A stretch of 64,000 nucleotides of DNA from Onchocerca volvulus (taxonomy: Eukaryota > Nematoda > Chromadorea > Rhabditida > Onchocercidae): assembly GCA_000499405.2 (NCBI GenBank), contig HG738137.1, positions 5,890,001-5,954,000 on the forward strand, written 5' to 3'. Below, one piece after another: positions 1-12,760 of this stretch. Both the position numbers and the translations under genes were made by a program. The notes under the pieces are model-generated. The model made no database searches. It was not told where the DNA came from and saw only the letters and a list, made by a program, of their open reading frames with translations. Numbering within the stretch: the stretch's first letter is position 1; each line of letters opens with the position of its first letter.

Positions 1-600
1 ACATTTACATTTTTATTTGTAAAAAGCAGGTGTATCTAAAAAAATATGCAAAAAAAAAAAAAAATTTCGAGTTCTTCACCAGTTGATTTGAAATTTTCAA
101 AGAACGTTACATTCGAATAGGCACGTATTTTTATACAGATAAGGGACTTGTTTGAAAACTTTCGGAGCATCTGGAGCCGTCCATCTCTTATCTATTTTAT
201 TTTTTATCATTTTTATTATTTTCTGTTGATTAGTTTTTTATTATTTTTTATTTCTTATTATTAATTTTTATTTTTTTATCAATTTTTTTTCATTTTTAAT
301 CATTTTTTATTTGCAAGACAAGACAAGAAAACAAGTATTTTTATTTCTGCTTCTTAAAAAACACACAACACAACGCATGAAAGAAAAAAATTATAAAAAT
401 TAAATATTTTTCACTAGCTCACTTGGCCATACTTCACGTTGAAACAACGACACTTCGCCTGGCCGACTCCATCTAGTCCGAAAGTTCTTAAACACGAGCC
501 TATTCGAATGCAACGTTGTTTGAAAATTTCAAATCAATCGGTAAGAATTTGAAACGTTTTGTGGCAAGCAACAACAAACATTTACATTTTTATCTATAAA
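1..600. repeat. Foldback (inverted-repeat) element
   Basis: Two arms lie in opposite orientation, at about 83-183 and 459-540. The outer 39 bases of each arm (83-121 against 502-540) pair with only two mismatches. Further in, the segment around 150-183 (ACTTTCGGA, then CTGGAGCCG) pairs with 459-490. The left arm carries roughly 25 extra bases relative to the right one. A short direct repeat (ACATTTACATTTTTAT) begins at 1 and recurs at about 579. No transposase reading frame is visible between the arms, so this is a non-autonomous foldback or MITE-like unit, possibly continuing left of the window. Confidence 0.6.
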
Positions 601-719
601 GATTATTAATTTCTACTATTTTTTATTATTTATCTTACTTTTCATTATTTTTATATTTTTGTCGTTTTTCGTTATTTTCTCATTATCTTCCCATTATTTT
701 TTATTACTTGTAATAAAAT

Positions 720-1470
720 GACAATTTTTATTATAAATAATTTTTATTATACATAAAACAAAAATAATTAGTTTTGTTATAAATGAAACAAAAACAATTC
801 ATCATTATAAATAATAAAAAATAATGAAAATGATAAAAAATAGTAAAAAATGATTTAAAAAAGTTGTAAAAAGTCATAAAAAATAATAAAAAATTATTAA
901 AAATCATGAAGAATTATAAAAAATTATAAAAAGTTGAAAACAATAATAATAAATAGTTAGAAATAATAAAAAATTACGAAAAATCATAAAAAATTATAAA
1001 AAGCTTTGAAAGATGATAAAAAGTAGTGAAAAATAATAAAAAAATAGTAAAAAATAATAAAAAATTGCAAAAAATAATAATAAACTACAATAAGTTATAA
1101 AAAATTATAAAAAATGGTAAAAAAAATAACTAAAAACCATAATAAAGTATAAAAATTTATAAAAATTATGAATAATAATTAAAAATGGTAAACGATCATA
1201 AAAAATTATTGAAGGTTGTGAATATTGAAAAATAATAAAAAATTATGAAAAACTAAAAGAAATTACAAAAAAAATGATAGAAAATGATTTAAAAATATAA
1301 AAAATAATAAAAAATGATAAAAAATAGCGACAAATAATAATAATAAACAATAATAGTAGTAAACAGTAATTATAATAGACAATAATAATAGTAATAAAAA
1401 AAAAAAATAATAATGAATAATAATAAATGGTAATTAATAATCGTAGTAAAATAATAGAAAAAGATTGAAT
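720..1470. repeat. A-rich degenerate tandem/low-complexity array
   Basis: About 750 bases are built almost only from variants of AAAAATAATAAAAAATTATAAA, with occasional G or C. Unit length drifts around 10-15 bases and no fixed period holds. The short ORFs inside it are poly-Lys/Asn or poly-Phe/Tyr products of base composition. It adjoins the foldback element and probably grew by slippage. Confidence 0.7.
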
Positions 1471-2830
1471 TTCTGGAAGAGAAGCTAAAAATATGTTTCG
1501 AAATGTGCATATTTTCTTTTTTGAAAGTTTGGTTTTCTTGATTTGTCATTCTCGAAGTCCAACACATTTCATTTTCAATGTTTGCATGTTAGAACTTCGA
1601 TTTTCTTTCTTTGTAAGAGTTAAAGTTTTCTCTTTCCTTTTTTTAGGATCATTTATGAAACAAATAAAGCACGTAAGTTTTGTTCTTCACTTATCTTAAA
1701 GATGAAAAATGAAAACCATAGTGATCGAGCCAGCTAATTCTATTTTTATAAAAGCTCCTTAGGTCACCAATTTGATATTTTAGCATTGCAAGCCTTTCTA
1801 TGCCCATCCATTATATCTACTCATTCGCATCGCAAAATCACCTGTACATTTATTGAATCAGGTGCTGAATAAAATTCATTAAATACATATTGCTTCTCGT
1901 TGCTGACATGAATTTGATATTATTTGTATTCGAATAGAAGTATTTCAATTTCAATATGCTCTTAGAAGTCTCAAAATCGCTATTTAGTTTTTTGCAAGAG
2001 CTCTGTTATCTTAAACATGAGCTGATGTTTTGAAGAAATGATGTTTAATTTGTGACGATATCGCCTTTCAAGTTTCTTCCTGCTTCATAAACAAGCATCT
2101 TCGATATTTGAATTTATTTTCTTCTTTGAAACATGTTCTCCTCCTAATTTTCCACATTTCAAACGCTAAATCATGAAAATTTTGACAATTATAGTTTAAT
2201 ATTCGTACGGCATCGGATTTAATGCGAAACAGAATTTTTAAATGTACTCGTGTTCCTGTTGGATATTTTCATATATTTTTTAATATCTTATTCGTTTTTT
2301 TTCCCATCATTTCTGCTCTCTTAGAAATCTTTTTATCACTTTTTCCGAATTTTTTTCAAAAAAATTTTTCAAAATTTATTAGATTAATATGGTCCAAAAT
2401 CATTTTTCATAAATAAATTTCGCTCTTTTGTTATATTATTTTGCATAACAAAAGATGTGATTGAAATCTAAATTTTACCGAAAATTGGATTATGATAAAG
2501 TTGGCAACTTAGAAACAAATTCAAACAAACTTCAGAGAAAGTTGTTTTTGAAGATAATCTTTTTATTCCATGAATGTTAAGATCTTCCTGAAATATATTA
2601 TCAAATTCATTTCAGCTTATTTTTAAACATCTCACTGTTCTCGAAATAAAAGAGCTGAAACAGTTGACAAGAGATGAATACAGAATGCGTTGGCGTAAAA
2701 ATCCGATCTGCAAGATTTTCCAATTTAATGCGTCAAAGTTACACTAAGTTGCAGTTACATTGCTACGGTCTTCCAGCTTAATAAAATGATTGTTGGGTTT
2801 CTGATGATTTGCTTCTGCTACTAATCTTTT
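1471..2830. other. Gene-poor AT-rich stretch
   Basis: Only short T-rich ORFs without splice support or recognisable motifs are present. I see no RNA gene and no repeat of note. Confidence 0.5.
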
Positions 2831-2834
2831 GTAA

Positions 2835-3044
2835 ATGAATTTAGATTTTCGTTCAATTTTTTTGGCTAGACCTTCTGGTAATAGTAGAACAAGATTAACA
2901 TTTCTAGTACCATCAAGAGGATTAATTGGCTATCAAGGAGAACTTTTGACTGATTCTCGAGGTATTTTTTCGAGAGTCAAAAAATCTGTGTTGCATTACA
3001 GGAATTGTTTGGTATTAAATTTAACATGGAATGCGATGAGTTGA
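2835..3044 (+). pseudogene. typA: typA/bipA GTPase fragment, probable Wolbachia-derived insertion
   Basis: The frame opening at 2835 contains RTRLTFLVPSRGLIGYQGEL followed by LTDSRG at about residues 18-43. This is the signature of the C-terminal ribosome-associated part of the bacterial translational GTPase TypA/BipA, whose usual motif reads VPSRGLIG..EFLTDTRGTG. The preceding ARPSGNS resembles the bacterial KPSGGN linker. Nematode nuclear genomes are not expected to encode TypA, while alphaproteobacteria including Wolbachia do. After LTDSRG the usual TG motif is lost, and homology stops within about ten residues, with a stop at the end of the frame. Only about 35 codons are recognisable, so this is a decayed nuclear fragment and not a working gene. 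The bacterial family match is strong; the Wolbachia source is inference. Confidence 0.72.
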
Positions 3045-3190
3045 ATCAATAATTTGCAGAAATAATGCACTTAATTCATTCACAAAATTTTTACTATTTC
3101 AATTGTGCTTTTTGTGAAGAAGAAAAAGTAGTAAAGAAGAAGAATACTTTGGGAGTGATGAAGTAAACAACGAATATTTTATTTCTTCAT

Positions 3191-3427
3191 TCATTCTTCC
3201 TGTCTGCCAGTCGTCAATCCAGACGAAGTCAAGCCAAACCAACTGCTTTTCAAACTCCTCAGTCTTCTATCCAACATTCTCAAGTTTTGTTCACTTTTGT
3301 CCTTTGGTTTCAGTCTCAGTAAATAGCCTCGATTAAATATAGAAATGATCATCCAAGTAGCATCTTTGGCTCTTCCTTCTCCAACAATTTGCAATTCTTC
3401 AGGCGAATACTCCAGGCGTTTAGTCAT
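3191..3427 (-). CDS. Unassigned 78-residue ORF
   Basis: An ATG-started frame of 78 codons, clearly less AT-rich than its flanks and with a balanced charged composition (it contains SPEELQIVGEGRAKDA and LRMLDRRLRSL). I do not recognise the family. It could be a small gene, the last exon of a minus-strand gene, or a remnant of the same insertion that brought the nearby typA-like fragment about 150 bases away. No convincing partner exon was found upstream. Composition is the only evidence for coding. Confidence 0.3.
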   Translation of the reverse strand: MTKRLEYSPEELQIVGEGRAKDATWMIISIFNRGYLLRLKPKDKSEQNLRMLDRRLRSLKSSWFGLTSSGLTTGRQEE

Positions 3428-6400
3428 AATATTGAAACATTTTTTGAAATAAATTGATGATTTTAAGCAATATTTGCATATCCTTAGTTTGGTTTTGCAT
3501 TTACTAAAATGTTTATAACATTCCTTAGAACAATGTAAATTGTAGAAATTGTGTGTCTTATGAGCTAATAATTGATCAACAAACTAATCTCTAACTATTA
3601 TTGTCTTAAAAAGTAGCATCACATTTTCCTAATTACACTGAAATCCTATCAGTTTACCGATATTTTTAATTACACTAACTATCGAAACCTGTTGTTATCT
3701 TCAATCTAAGCTTGTTTAGTAGTTAGTTTAAGTATTATTATTTTGAATACGCTAGTAATTCATATGTCCACCTATTAAGTTCGAAATAAAACTCCGTTAA
3801 ATGTTATCTTTAAAATAATTATGCAAAAAATGAACAATAGTAGATTAATTCGGGATTGGACGGAATTGGATTAATTTCGTTCAGTACTGTAATTTAAATT
3901 ATACCCAACATAAACATCCAAATGATTTGCCGACTAGCTAACGGTTAACTTCATATTCATTCTTCAGTATAAAAAGTTTACATTTGGTAATTAGAAAGTT
4001 TCTAAATGTCAGCATCAAAGCACTTAAACTACAAATTTTTTTTCTCTTTTTCTTTTTTCTAAATTTTCTTTGCAGATTAAATGAAAATTGAACCCAATAA
4101 AAAAAAATTCAAAATCTACAGAAATGAAAATTCATTCTCAAAGATTTCAATTCAAAAACTTTAAATCATATCAAAAGAGTTATCATAGCCAAATGATAAA
4201 TTTAACAGCTGTGGAAAAAATATCAGCGAAATATCCAAGTTTAGATATCCAGTTTTTCCAACCTAACTTCCATTTTCTTGATCATAATAGTGCCTGTAAA
4301 ATGAATAAATCTCTATCTGCTAACCCTTTTCAGAAGTTTGTTTTGATCTTGCAAAATTAAAAACTAATTGTGCTTGACTGAGAACTATTCAGCACAACTA
4401 ATTTTTAGGTAACATGCTTTACTGTATCCATTTTATTGACCTGTTTTGTCACTCTCATGGATTTAAGTTAGATGAATTAATAAGCTTTTTGAATTACCCG
4501 AAGTTATGGCATAATCTGTTTTGCAGATAGGCCTAAGAAATTAAAGGTAAAACACAATCCATGAAGTTGAAAGACAAATTTTGCTTCCCAGATGTCTTAA
4601 CGATGGAAAAATTATAGAGGAAACTATAGCCCACTGAAAATGGGTTTTACCAATTTAATGCTCATAAATTTGCAATGATTATTTATTAATTTAATCATAT
4701 CTTTTCAATTTTTTTGGTTTAAATTCAATGCAAAATTTTACAGTCCGTACAATAGCGATTGAATATCTGTCGCAAAAAAATTTCAGCAAATTACTAATCA
4801 AACATTTATCATGCATGAACTTAAAGATACACGATCAGTTAAATCACTAGAAATCAATTAGAATAAGGAAGAAAAAAATATCAATTAAGTATGTCACAGC
4901 CATCAAAGATTAAAAATTCCATTATTTTGTCCATTTATGGCCAATATTTTCATTTCTGATAGTTTAAAAGAGAGAAATTGTCTAAACTCCTTTCCTTATT
5001 AAAAAAAAAAAAAAAAAAAAAAAAAATCGGCTAAAAATAACATTTTTATGTCAGCATAATTTTGTGGATAAAAGTATTATGCAAAACACTTTCGTTCTAT
5101 TGGACAATCAGTCGAGAAATTCGTCGTAGGAAAATTTTCCTAGAAAATTTAATCTTCAGATGTTAGCTCACTATTCGTAAGTTGATAAAATTGGAAATTG
5201 GAAATATAATTATCATGACTATATTCTATATAATAGTGTAAACATTCAATATGCACTCTGTGTTTGTGGACATTATTTCTGTCTTTTATCATTCTCCAAC
5301 TGATCAGATCAAATTTATCAATTATAAACCTTATTTGTGATTAGCATTTGCATATATTAATGAATTATTCCGAATATTTTTTGTTTATCGTTAATTTCCA
5401 TCCGCTAAATCAGTATGAAATTATGCAAGGAAAAAGGATCACCAAAAAAAACAATGACATGTTTAGTTTTGAAGTAATCATTTTTGAAGATAACGCTAAG
5501 ATAAATCGTAAACTAGCTTTGCTACAGAATGCATTCATTCGTCAAGGAGTGCATAAAAGGTTTGATAGAAATTTTTAGAAAGCTTGAGAAAGTTTACATT
5601 TCCTATCTATTCTGATACGTTGAAAGGCTTATTCAAGCAGTTATTTTCATGATTAGAATAATCGTCTATCATACAAAACTGCAAATATTCGAACATTAAA
5701 TTTCACTTTTGATAATCATCACGTACTTCTTGAATATTCTTTGTCTTCCAATTCTATTTTTATTCGTTCTCAAATAGATTCAATTGCGTAATTTATTTGA
5801 TTTGTTAGGGTTTATCGTTGGTCCTCCTTTCTGAATGTTCTTTCGTCCAGGCCTTAAAGGAATTTCTCTCAAGAAATTTTAGCGCAGTTCCTTTTCCCTT
5901 TTCCTTTTTTCCTTTTCGGCTTATGATTTGAGATTCATTTTACCGCATATTCAATGAATAGAATGCTTTTTTTTCATTCTCTGTGTTACAAGAAAATTTC
6001 AGAGCTCTAACACACATTTATTTGTATCGCTCAGTCTCATTTCATTCGTTTTATTGACTTATTTCTTCGATAATCTAAGAGCACTTACTTTAAAGATGCC
6101 AAATTTCAGCTTAGGCTGATTATCGATGATGAGGAATTCGAGAGCGCCCAAGTCTGCACAAATACTGCTAATGCTTTTTGTTGGAGTCATTCGTTGAGTT
6201 ATAAACTCGTTAAAGCAACACCTTTTTCGTTCATTTTGTTGATTGATTTTATCATCCCACAAAAATGCACTGATAAGCATATCTTCATGCTATGCGCAAT
6301 GTTTCATGTATTATCAGCGATGAATAAATGCGAGTTGAAACTCGACTTTTGAATTGAGTTCTCTCATTTCAAGCAATCAGCTCGAACGCTATATTTCTGC

Positions 6401-6589
6401 ATGGTATACTGTACTTTGCGAGGAAAAAAACATAATCTTCATGTCCCAGGTGACAAATCACTCAACCGCTCTCTATTTTTTTCATCAAACTACACGGCTC
6501 TCCAGCTAATTCAAAATTTAACGCCCACTTTGCAAATATTTAATCGATAAGGATGTTTGAGGACCGAGTTGTGTGATGCTGCTGATGTC

Positions 6590-6650
6590 TTTATGTATGT
6601 GTGTATGTGTGTATGTGTGTGTATGTATATATGTATGTGTATATATAATG
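6590..6650. repeat. (TG)n/(TA)n microsatellite
   Basis: The stretch is mostly TATGTG and TATA units. ORFs read through it on both strands (poly Val/Cys/Met and poly His/Ile) are artefacts of the dinucleotide repeat. Confidence 0.8.
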
Positions 6651-6827
6651 TATACGTTAACTTTGTTCCGAACGACAAGACTGAGAAGAGTGATGGAATA
6701 AAGGATAAGAAGTTAGCCAACAAGCAGCTACTGGACATCAGAGTATGAGAAAAGATAATAACAGCCAAGGTGATGTTGTCAGGTCATCAGTTAGCATCCC
6801 AAACAGCAGTCCACATATTTCCTTCTG

Positions 6828-6895
6828 ATTGATGACCTTTTGTTCCTTGAAAAAGCATTTCTTATGAATGACCTTTTGTCCTCTGAAGAAGCATT
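6828..6895. repeat. Two-copy diverged tandem repeat
   Basis: The pattern ATGACCTTTTGT, then a CCT-rich stretch, then GAA.AAGCATT occurs at about 6832 and again at about 6865. The period is about 33 bases, with a handful of mismatches between the copies. Confidence 0.6.
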
Positions 6896-8693
6896 ATGGA
6901 GCGATAAGAAATGTCAAGTTATCCCTCGGCTTTAGCTATCACCACTATCATTATTTTGTAAATGTGCTCCAAAATGAGGGCTATTTGAGTGGTAAATTTA
7001 CTTTAATTTTGTTTTAGACAGACGGCGACTATCTGAAGGAGTAATGCCGTCAGTACCATTCTTTTATTGTTTCATAAACAACTGTTATTTGTATTCATAC
7101 ATTAATGTCTTAGTGATATGATTAGGCATCCAATCAGTGTATTCTTCTTCATTCTAAGTTGATTAACCATTCCATCTAACAACGAGCTTATCAACAATCA
7201 ATGAAGAAGTGAAGGTAACATTGACAGCAGTGCATATTTCATTGTTAGCCACCTGTAAGTCACAAATCTTCTTAGACTGACTTCCAACTCATTCCATACA
7301 TGAATTAAAATTGAATTTAACTACTTAAAAAGCACTAATGTAAATTTTGTTTTAAAGAAAAAAGCATAGTAAAATGCTTCCTATGACTTGTGAATCGCTG
7401 CAACTATTTTATCTCAGAATGATTTCCGGTTTGCTATGAATTGCTTTGTTTATTCATGTTTTAAGTTATTCTATCCTCAATTATTCGTATTATCCTACTG
7501 TATCTCAAAAAATTTTGTTCATCTCATTTCAAATGAAATTCATTTCTTCCTCGAAATTATTGTTGTTACTGCAAAATCAAATTTGTGTATTCACAAATTT
7601 TCTCATTCCCAGGAATTATTCATCAGTTCCTATCTATTTTAGGATACAAGGCTCTTTTTTATAATCAGAATCATATTTTTTATTTTTTCTTTGTGAACTT
7701 AGTTGAAAACCACTTTATCTTTTTTATAAGGAGTAAAGCAGTACTACCAATTATGAGATCAATCAGCACACAATGTTTACTTTACTGCTAATATAATTTT
7801 CTGTTTCTTTTCCAACGCCAATTTTATTTTCTTAGTTTGAAATTACTAAGACTTAATTTGATTAGTTTTCCCTATCTTATTCATCTAATGAAATCAAGCT
7901 TACAAGCAAAATAATCACAGGACCTATTTTTGAGAAAATGTATTCAGATTTGGCTGGTAAGATCCAATTATCCATGAACAACTTGAGTTGAAAGATATTT
8001 AAAATTCTCGATTGCTCCCTATTTTTTACTTCTAAACATGTTTCGTTTCTCATTTAGATTAATGCAAAATACTTCGGGCAATCCCTTCACATGCATGTAC
8101 ATTTGATCGACACATTTACATTCGCAGATTCGTGACCTTTTAATGAACGATCTCTTTGCATAATTATGCAAATTTAGCCCATCAAGGTAGAGCTGTTTCA
8201 TTGATGACCATAACTGGAAAGGTCTTACCATTCATATCCAAAATTGCCTTTTTTGTGTTTACAGCACGATAGTCCATTTAAAATGATGAAAATTAAATTG
8301 TTTGAAATTTCTTTTAGGGAAAAAAAAAAAGAATGTCTTGTTAATTATATTTATAAATTTTTTGTTCCTCATCTAAAATTTTATTTTCATAGAATTTCAC
8401 ATTTATCATGATTTTGTGTTGAAATCTTGCAGATTATATTATTTTGTTCTTTTTGCTTGATTTAATTTATTCAATTCTCACTGAAACCTCTATTGTATCA
8501 GACTGTCCAAGCAAACCTGATTTACACTTATTCCAGGTGTTTATTGTAATTATCCAGCTCTACTACTTTCCATACAAAGTTGCTGTTTGGAAGAAAAGGA
8601 TGTGGTTCAGCGTATTATCACAGACCAAATTATCATTAATAACTGTGCAATTATTTGTATTATTTCTACAACGGTTTTGTCGAGCAATTCAAG

Positions 8694-10892
8694 CCAAAGG
8701 TAATCCGTATGCCGTCATTATGGTTTCCTCTGCTCGAACTTCAACCCATAACCCGCTACGTTCACAGGAAAATGTTACCTTATGGTGCCAGGTTAATTCT
8801 TGTAATTAATTGTGTGTGCTTAATTTATAATTATCTAGATGTCGAGCAACTTTTTCTGATCTAATTTTGAAATTCATGTTTAACTTTTGAGAAATAAATT
8901 GGTATATCATAAAAGTTTTTGTGGATTCTATAGAATAAAGACACAGTATATGTTTAATATAGAATGATACAGTATGACATGCATTTTAGATACATTTAAA
9001 ACGTTCTGAATACTTTGCGATAGGTTGAAAAAGTTTTAAAAAAGTTCTTGAAAGGAAATGAGTTGTTTACATTACTGAAACAATGGGATACAAATTAAAC
9101 TGGTGGCGATATTTTCAGGCAGAAGATCGAGGAATAGTATTACCTGTCAAATCGGCGGTGTTTGTACGAAAACGGGATGGTATGGTACTTAAGGCTGATA
9201 TAAGCAATGATCATAAACGCTCTTATCATTATTTCGGTTTAGCGGATGTTGCTGATTCCGGTAATTATACGTGCCGGTTAACGACAATTAACGGACTAAG
9301 TGTCACTGGCAGTCATCAAGTGTTCGGTGTTTTTTATTGAAAATTTTCGCCTTTGTTTTCAGTCTATTGTTGATTCTTAAGTTGCAGACGCATTCCTCCT
9401 GTCTATTCATTTTACCCTGAGAATTCGATTCTGTTAATAATACCGTAGTGCGAAAGATTTTGAATAAGAGTGAAAATGCTTCGGATGAAGCAATTTGATT
9501 ATCAGAATCATTTCTAGAATTCGATCTCTACATTAAGTACTGCAAGTATCACTGATAATCCTAATAATGACATGTTCATATATCTCAAACATCTTTCGAA
9601 TAATTCAACTTCGTCATTATTGATGACAAACAGCAAGCATAAATGTTTTTTGCCAACCTTAAAACCGAAATGATAATTTGAATTTTATTTGAAATCGTTT
9701 TTTAATTCTTGATATCGTTTAGTTCGTCCTGTTGTCCTAGCAGATACTGGACACTTTGAGGCACGAAAGAATGATCCATTTTCATTCGATGGCAGCGGTG
9801 TTACAGTTGTTCGAGGCTCATCAGCTGAGATTTCTTGTCCGGTGATTGCTTTTCCTTTGCCTCGTTTTTCCTGGACAAAAGATGGCAAAGAATTCAGTAA
9901 GTATTCGGCTTTTTTCCAATAGTTCAGATTGTTCTCCAGAGACGTAATTCTTGAGAGATGAAGAAATACGCAATTATTTCATTGTGCTTTCCATTTGAGG
10001 CCTAAGGCCTCTTTTTTTTAGTGAATCCTTTTGTAAAAATAATTAACATTCTTCGTAAGATAATGATTAAAGTTCAATCTTTCATATCTGTACCAACCAA
10101 ATGATATTGTTTTGATGTGAAATACATATATATTTAACTGATTCAAACTAAAGTGCTAAATTGCGAACAATATGAATTTGTTGTTACCATTGCTATTGAT
10201 CAGTTCTGTTGTTGCCGTTTTTGATTTCATGATAATATTATTTTTCTTTGATTTCATGATAGTACTCTTGTTTAGCTACGAAAGATAGTCGTGTGAATAT
10301 AAAAAATGATGGAAGAATTTTGATTAATCAAGTGAATGATGATGATAAAGGTGTGTATGAATGTACAGCAACAAATGAATATATCGTAAATGGTCATACA
10401 GAAGCACATCAGGTGATGCTGGCCAGAGTGCTACGAGTTAAAAGTAAATCTTTGCAATTTTTATTTCAAATAATATATTTATGTAAGTAACTTATCCTCT
10501 AAAATGGGACATATTTGACAATTTAACATATTATAGGTGAATTGGCATGGTTATGGCCTTTGATCGTGATTATCATCATTATTCTGTTACTTCTGCTGAT
10601 AATTTTATTCACTGAATGCAGGAAGAAACGGAACGAGCAGAAATTGTAAGCTTTCAATTTTTCTCAATCTAATCTTTGTTGTGAAGCAAAAAATGTCAGG
10701 CAGTTTCTTCTCCAAATATATTTTTATATAATAGTGAGTTTTGTGATAAAATCCTGGCTGCTTCTTTTTTACATCTCTTTTATTGCTTGTCGGAGTATTT
10801 CAGCAATCTTCAGATTGATTATTATTTAACTATTTTTTCATATAAGTTACTTCAGCAAGCTTTTTTATTTCAGATTGGAAGCAGAAGAATAA
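8694..10892 (+). CDS. Two-Ig-domain single-pass membrane protein, basigin/neuroplastin-like (5' end missing)
   Basis: Exons that join in phase: 8694-8791, 9119-9326, 9723-9896, 10276-10443, 10537-10645 and 10874-10892 (stop). The first Ig domain has ENVTLWCQ and the F-strand signature DSGNYTC, but lacks the usual core Trp after the first Cys. The second has AEISCPV, FSWTKDG and DKGVYEC, a standard I-set pattern. A transmembrane helix follows (WLWPLIVIIIIILLLLLIIL) and then a short basic/acidic tail, ECRKKRNEQK..EAEE. Two Ig domains, a stem ending in Leu-Trp-Pro and a tiny charged tail are the architecture of basigin/neuroplastin, which act as chaperones or partners of membrane transporters and in adhesion. 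The orthology is inference. The signal-peptide exon was not located, and the acceptor at 8694 is the least certain boundary. Confidence 0.75.
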
Positions 10893-11255
10893 ATGAGATG
10901 TGGCAGAAGTTTTGTGTTCGTCAGGTGTGAATAAATGGAATTTTCCAAGATTGAGAATGACTAAGTGAATGGTCAGTGCATTAATCAACAATCCGTTAGA
11001 TTTTTTTATTCCTTCATTCATCTGGTATGGCTTAAAAAGATTGAATTATGGCAGCACATAAGGCCCATTCTACTTGAATGTCTTTTCATTTCACCTGCAT
11101 TGCAATCACTTAATATAGGCATAATAGTATAGATGTATTCTCAAGTAAGAAATATGACTTTGAAGAGAAGCAAAATATGATGACGAAAGCATAGAAGTGT
11201 AAATATATTGAGCTTAATGTGCTTATCCAAGGGGAAATTTGTAGATTTATTTTCC

Positions 11256-11318
11256 ACTGGTTACATCACAGGATTCACATTTGATTACCACTGATTACAT
11301 CACAAGATTCATTCATCA
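11256..11318. repeat. Local tandem duplication
   Basis: CCACTGGTTACATCACAGGA is followed about 33 bases later by CCACTGATTACATCACAAGA. It is a short two-copy duplication with little divergence. Confidence 0.65.
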
Positions 11319-12009
11319 GTATTCGATTCTTGTCATTTTTCAGACAATTATTCTATGCAGTTCTGCTTTTAAACTAAATTTTTAATAGATACGCATTATC
11401 AGTTCTTTTGCAAAAATTAAACATAATATTTTGCAGTTCTATTTTTTGCAATTTAAGTCCTACCATGTGATTTAAAATGTAAGTTCTATTCGATGTTCGT
11501 ATTAATATTTTTTCATGTTTCCCAAAGCCTTATTTTTTTATGGATATGCTCAAAGAAGCAGTAATAACTTTTCCATTTTAAAGCAAAATGTTAAATTGTC
11601 TTTCTCTTAATTTTTCAAGATTATAATTTATGAATTATATTTATTACAAGTCACAAACTATACTCAAGTGATGCTGTTATTATATTTCGCTAAACTTTTT
11701 TTTTTGACTTTTAAATTTTTTGATTTTTTAAAATTGTTTGTCTCCGCCATTGTCTAATTAAAAGAAAATGAGAGTAGGATTCCTGAAATGGGATTCAAAT
11801 AGCTTTAAGAAGATAACGGATCATTCTTCAATTTTCAAGTTATGCAAATATCCTTTTAGAGAACTTTTTTTTTCCATTTCAGTTTTATTAATTGCAATTT
11901 CCAAAATGATGCGCTGGATAGAAGAATGATCCATTATTTTCTTTGCAATATCACAGAATATTTCTTCTACATAAATTATTGCTAATATCATCTTTACTTT
12001 GTGTTTAAG

Positions 12010-12760
12010 AAACATTCAATATTAATGTTAACAGGTGATAGATAATTTAAAGTTATCTCGAAAAGATGAGGTTAGGAAGATCTTTTGGATCTATATATTT
12101 TCTTTTTCATTTATCAAATAATACCACATCTGATGCCAAAAAATGACTTCTGTATTTCTTGTTTTGACACTTTTAACTGTATCTTGCAGGTAGCATATTC
12201 ATAGTTTGGATTGCAAAATTAATGATTAATTAATACTGCTGTGCCCAAACATTGTGTTTTCCATAAAAATGACAACGAATTACTTGTCCCAATTCTGGTG
12301 CTAAAGGAATGACTCGACAGTTCCTGTGTTTTGCTATGCTATAATGTCTATGTCCATTTCTGATTTATGAGTATTGAAATTAACAAAATATTCTCTCAAA
12401 TTTTTGTTTCGAACGGATTTCAGTTTTACAGTTCATATTGTTCCACAAGCATCAAATTTCATTAAGGCTGTGATTTGTGACAACTAATCACTGTTTTTTC
12501 CAAATGAAGAAAACAGTGGGGTCTGATTCGTATGTCCCTTCTATTCTTTTTTGGCTTCTCAAATCGAGAAGACATTTTTCTTCGTTAAATTTTTTCATTT
12601 TTGTTCATATTCTGATGATTTATCATTCTGTATTTTTCTGATATTTTCATAAGCATACAATGATTACATGTTTCTTAAATACTCAATAGTAATATTAATA
12701 GATGATGGAAAATTTAAAGCTATCTCTAAAAAATGAGATCAGAAAGATCTTTCAAATCCG
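12010..12760. repeat. Dispersed direct-repeat pair
   Basis: The segment from about 12018 to 12085 (ATATTAAT, GGTGATAGATAATTTAAAG, TATCTC, AAGATCTTT) recurs at about 12690-12755 with about 80 percent identity by eye. The two copies are in the same orientation, roughly 670 bases apart. Confidence 0.5.

Larger units (their letters stand above)
3428..8690. other. Long AT-rich spacer without a supported gene
   Basis: ORFs here are short, T- or A-rich and lack splice-consistent neighbours. Recognisable items are a run of 26 A at 5001-5026, a TG/TA microsatellite at about 6590-6650 and a diverged two-copy tandem repeat at about 6828-6895. The signal-peptide exon of the downstream Ig gene may lie in the last kilobase but could not be identified. 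Confidence 0.5.

Noticed and set aside
6511..6768. ORFs on both strands across the TG/TA repeat
   Set aside because: They arise from the dinucleotide microsatellite.
8444..8693. Open frame upstream of the first Ig exon, starting MFFLLDLIYS, considered as the signal peptide
   Set aside because: The frame is T-rich and the intervening residues do not resemble an Ig N-terminus; no splice combination joined a leader in phase.
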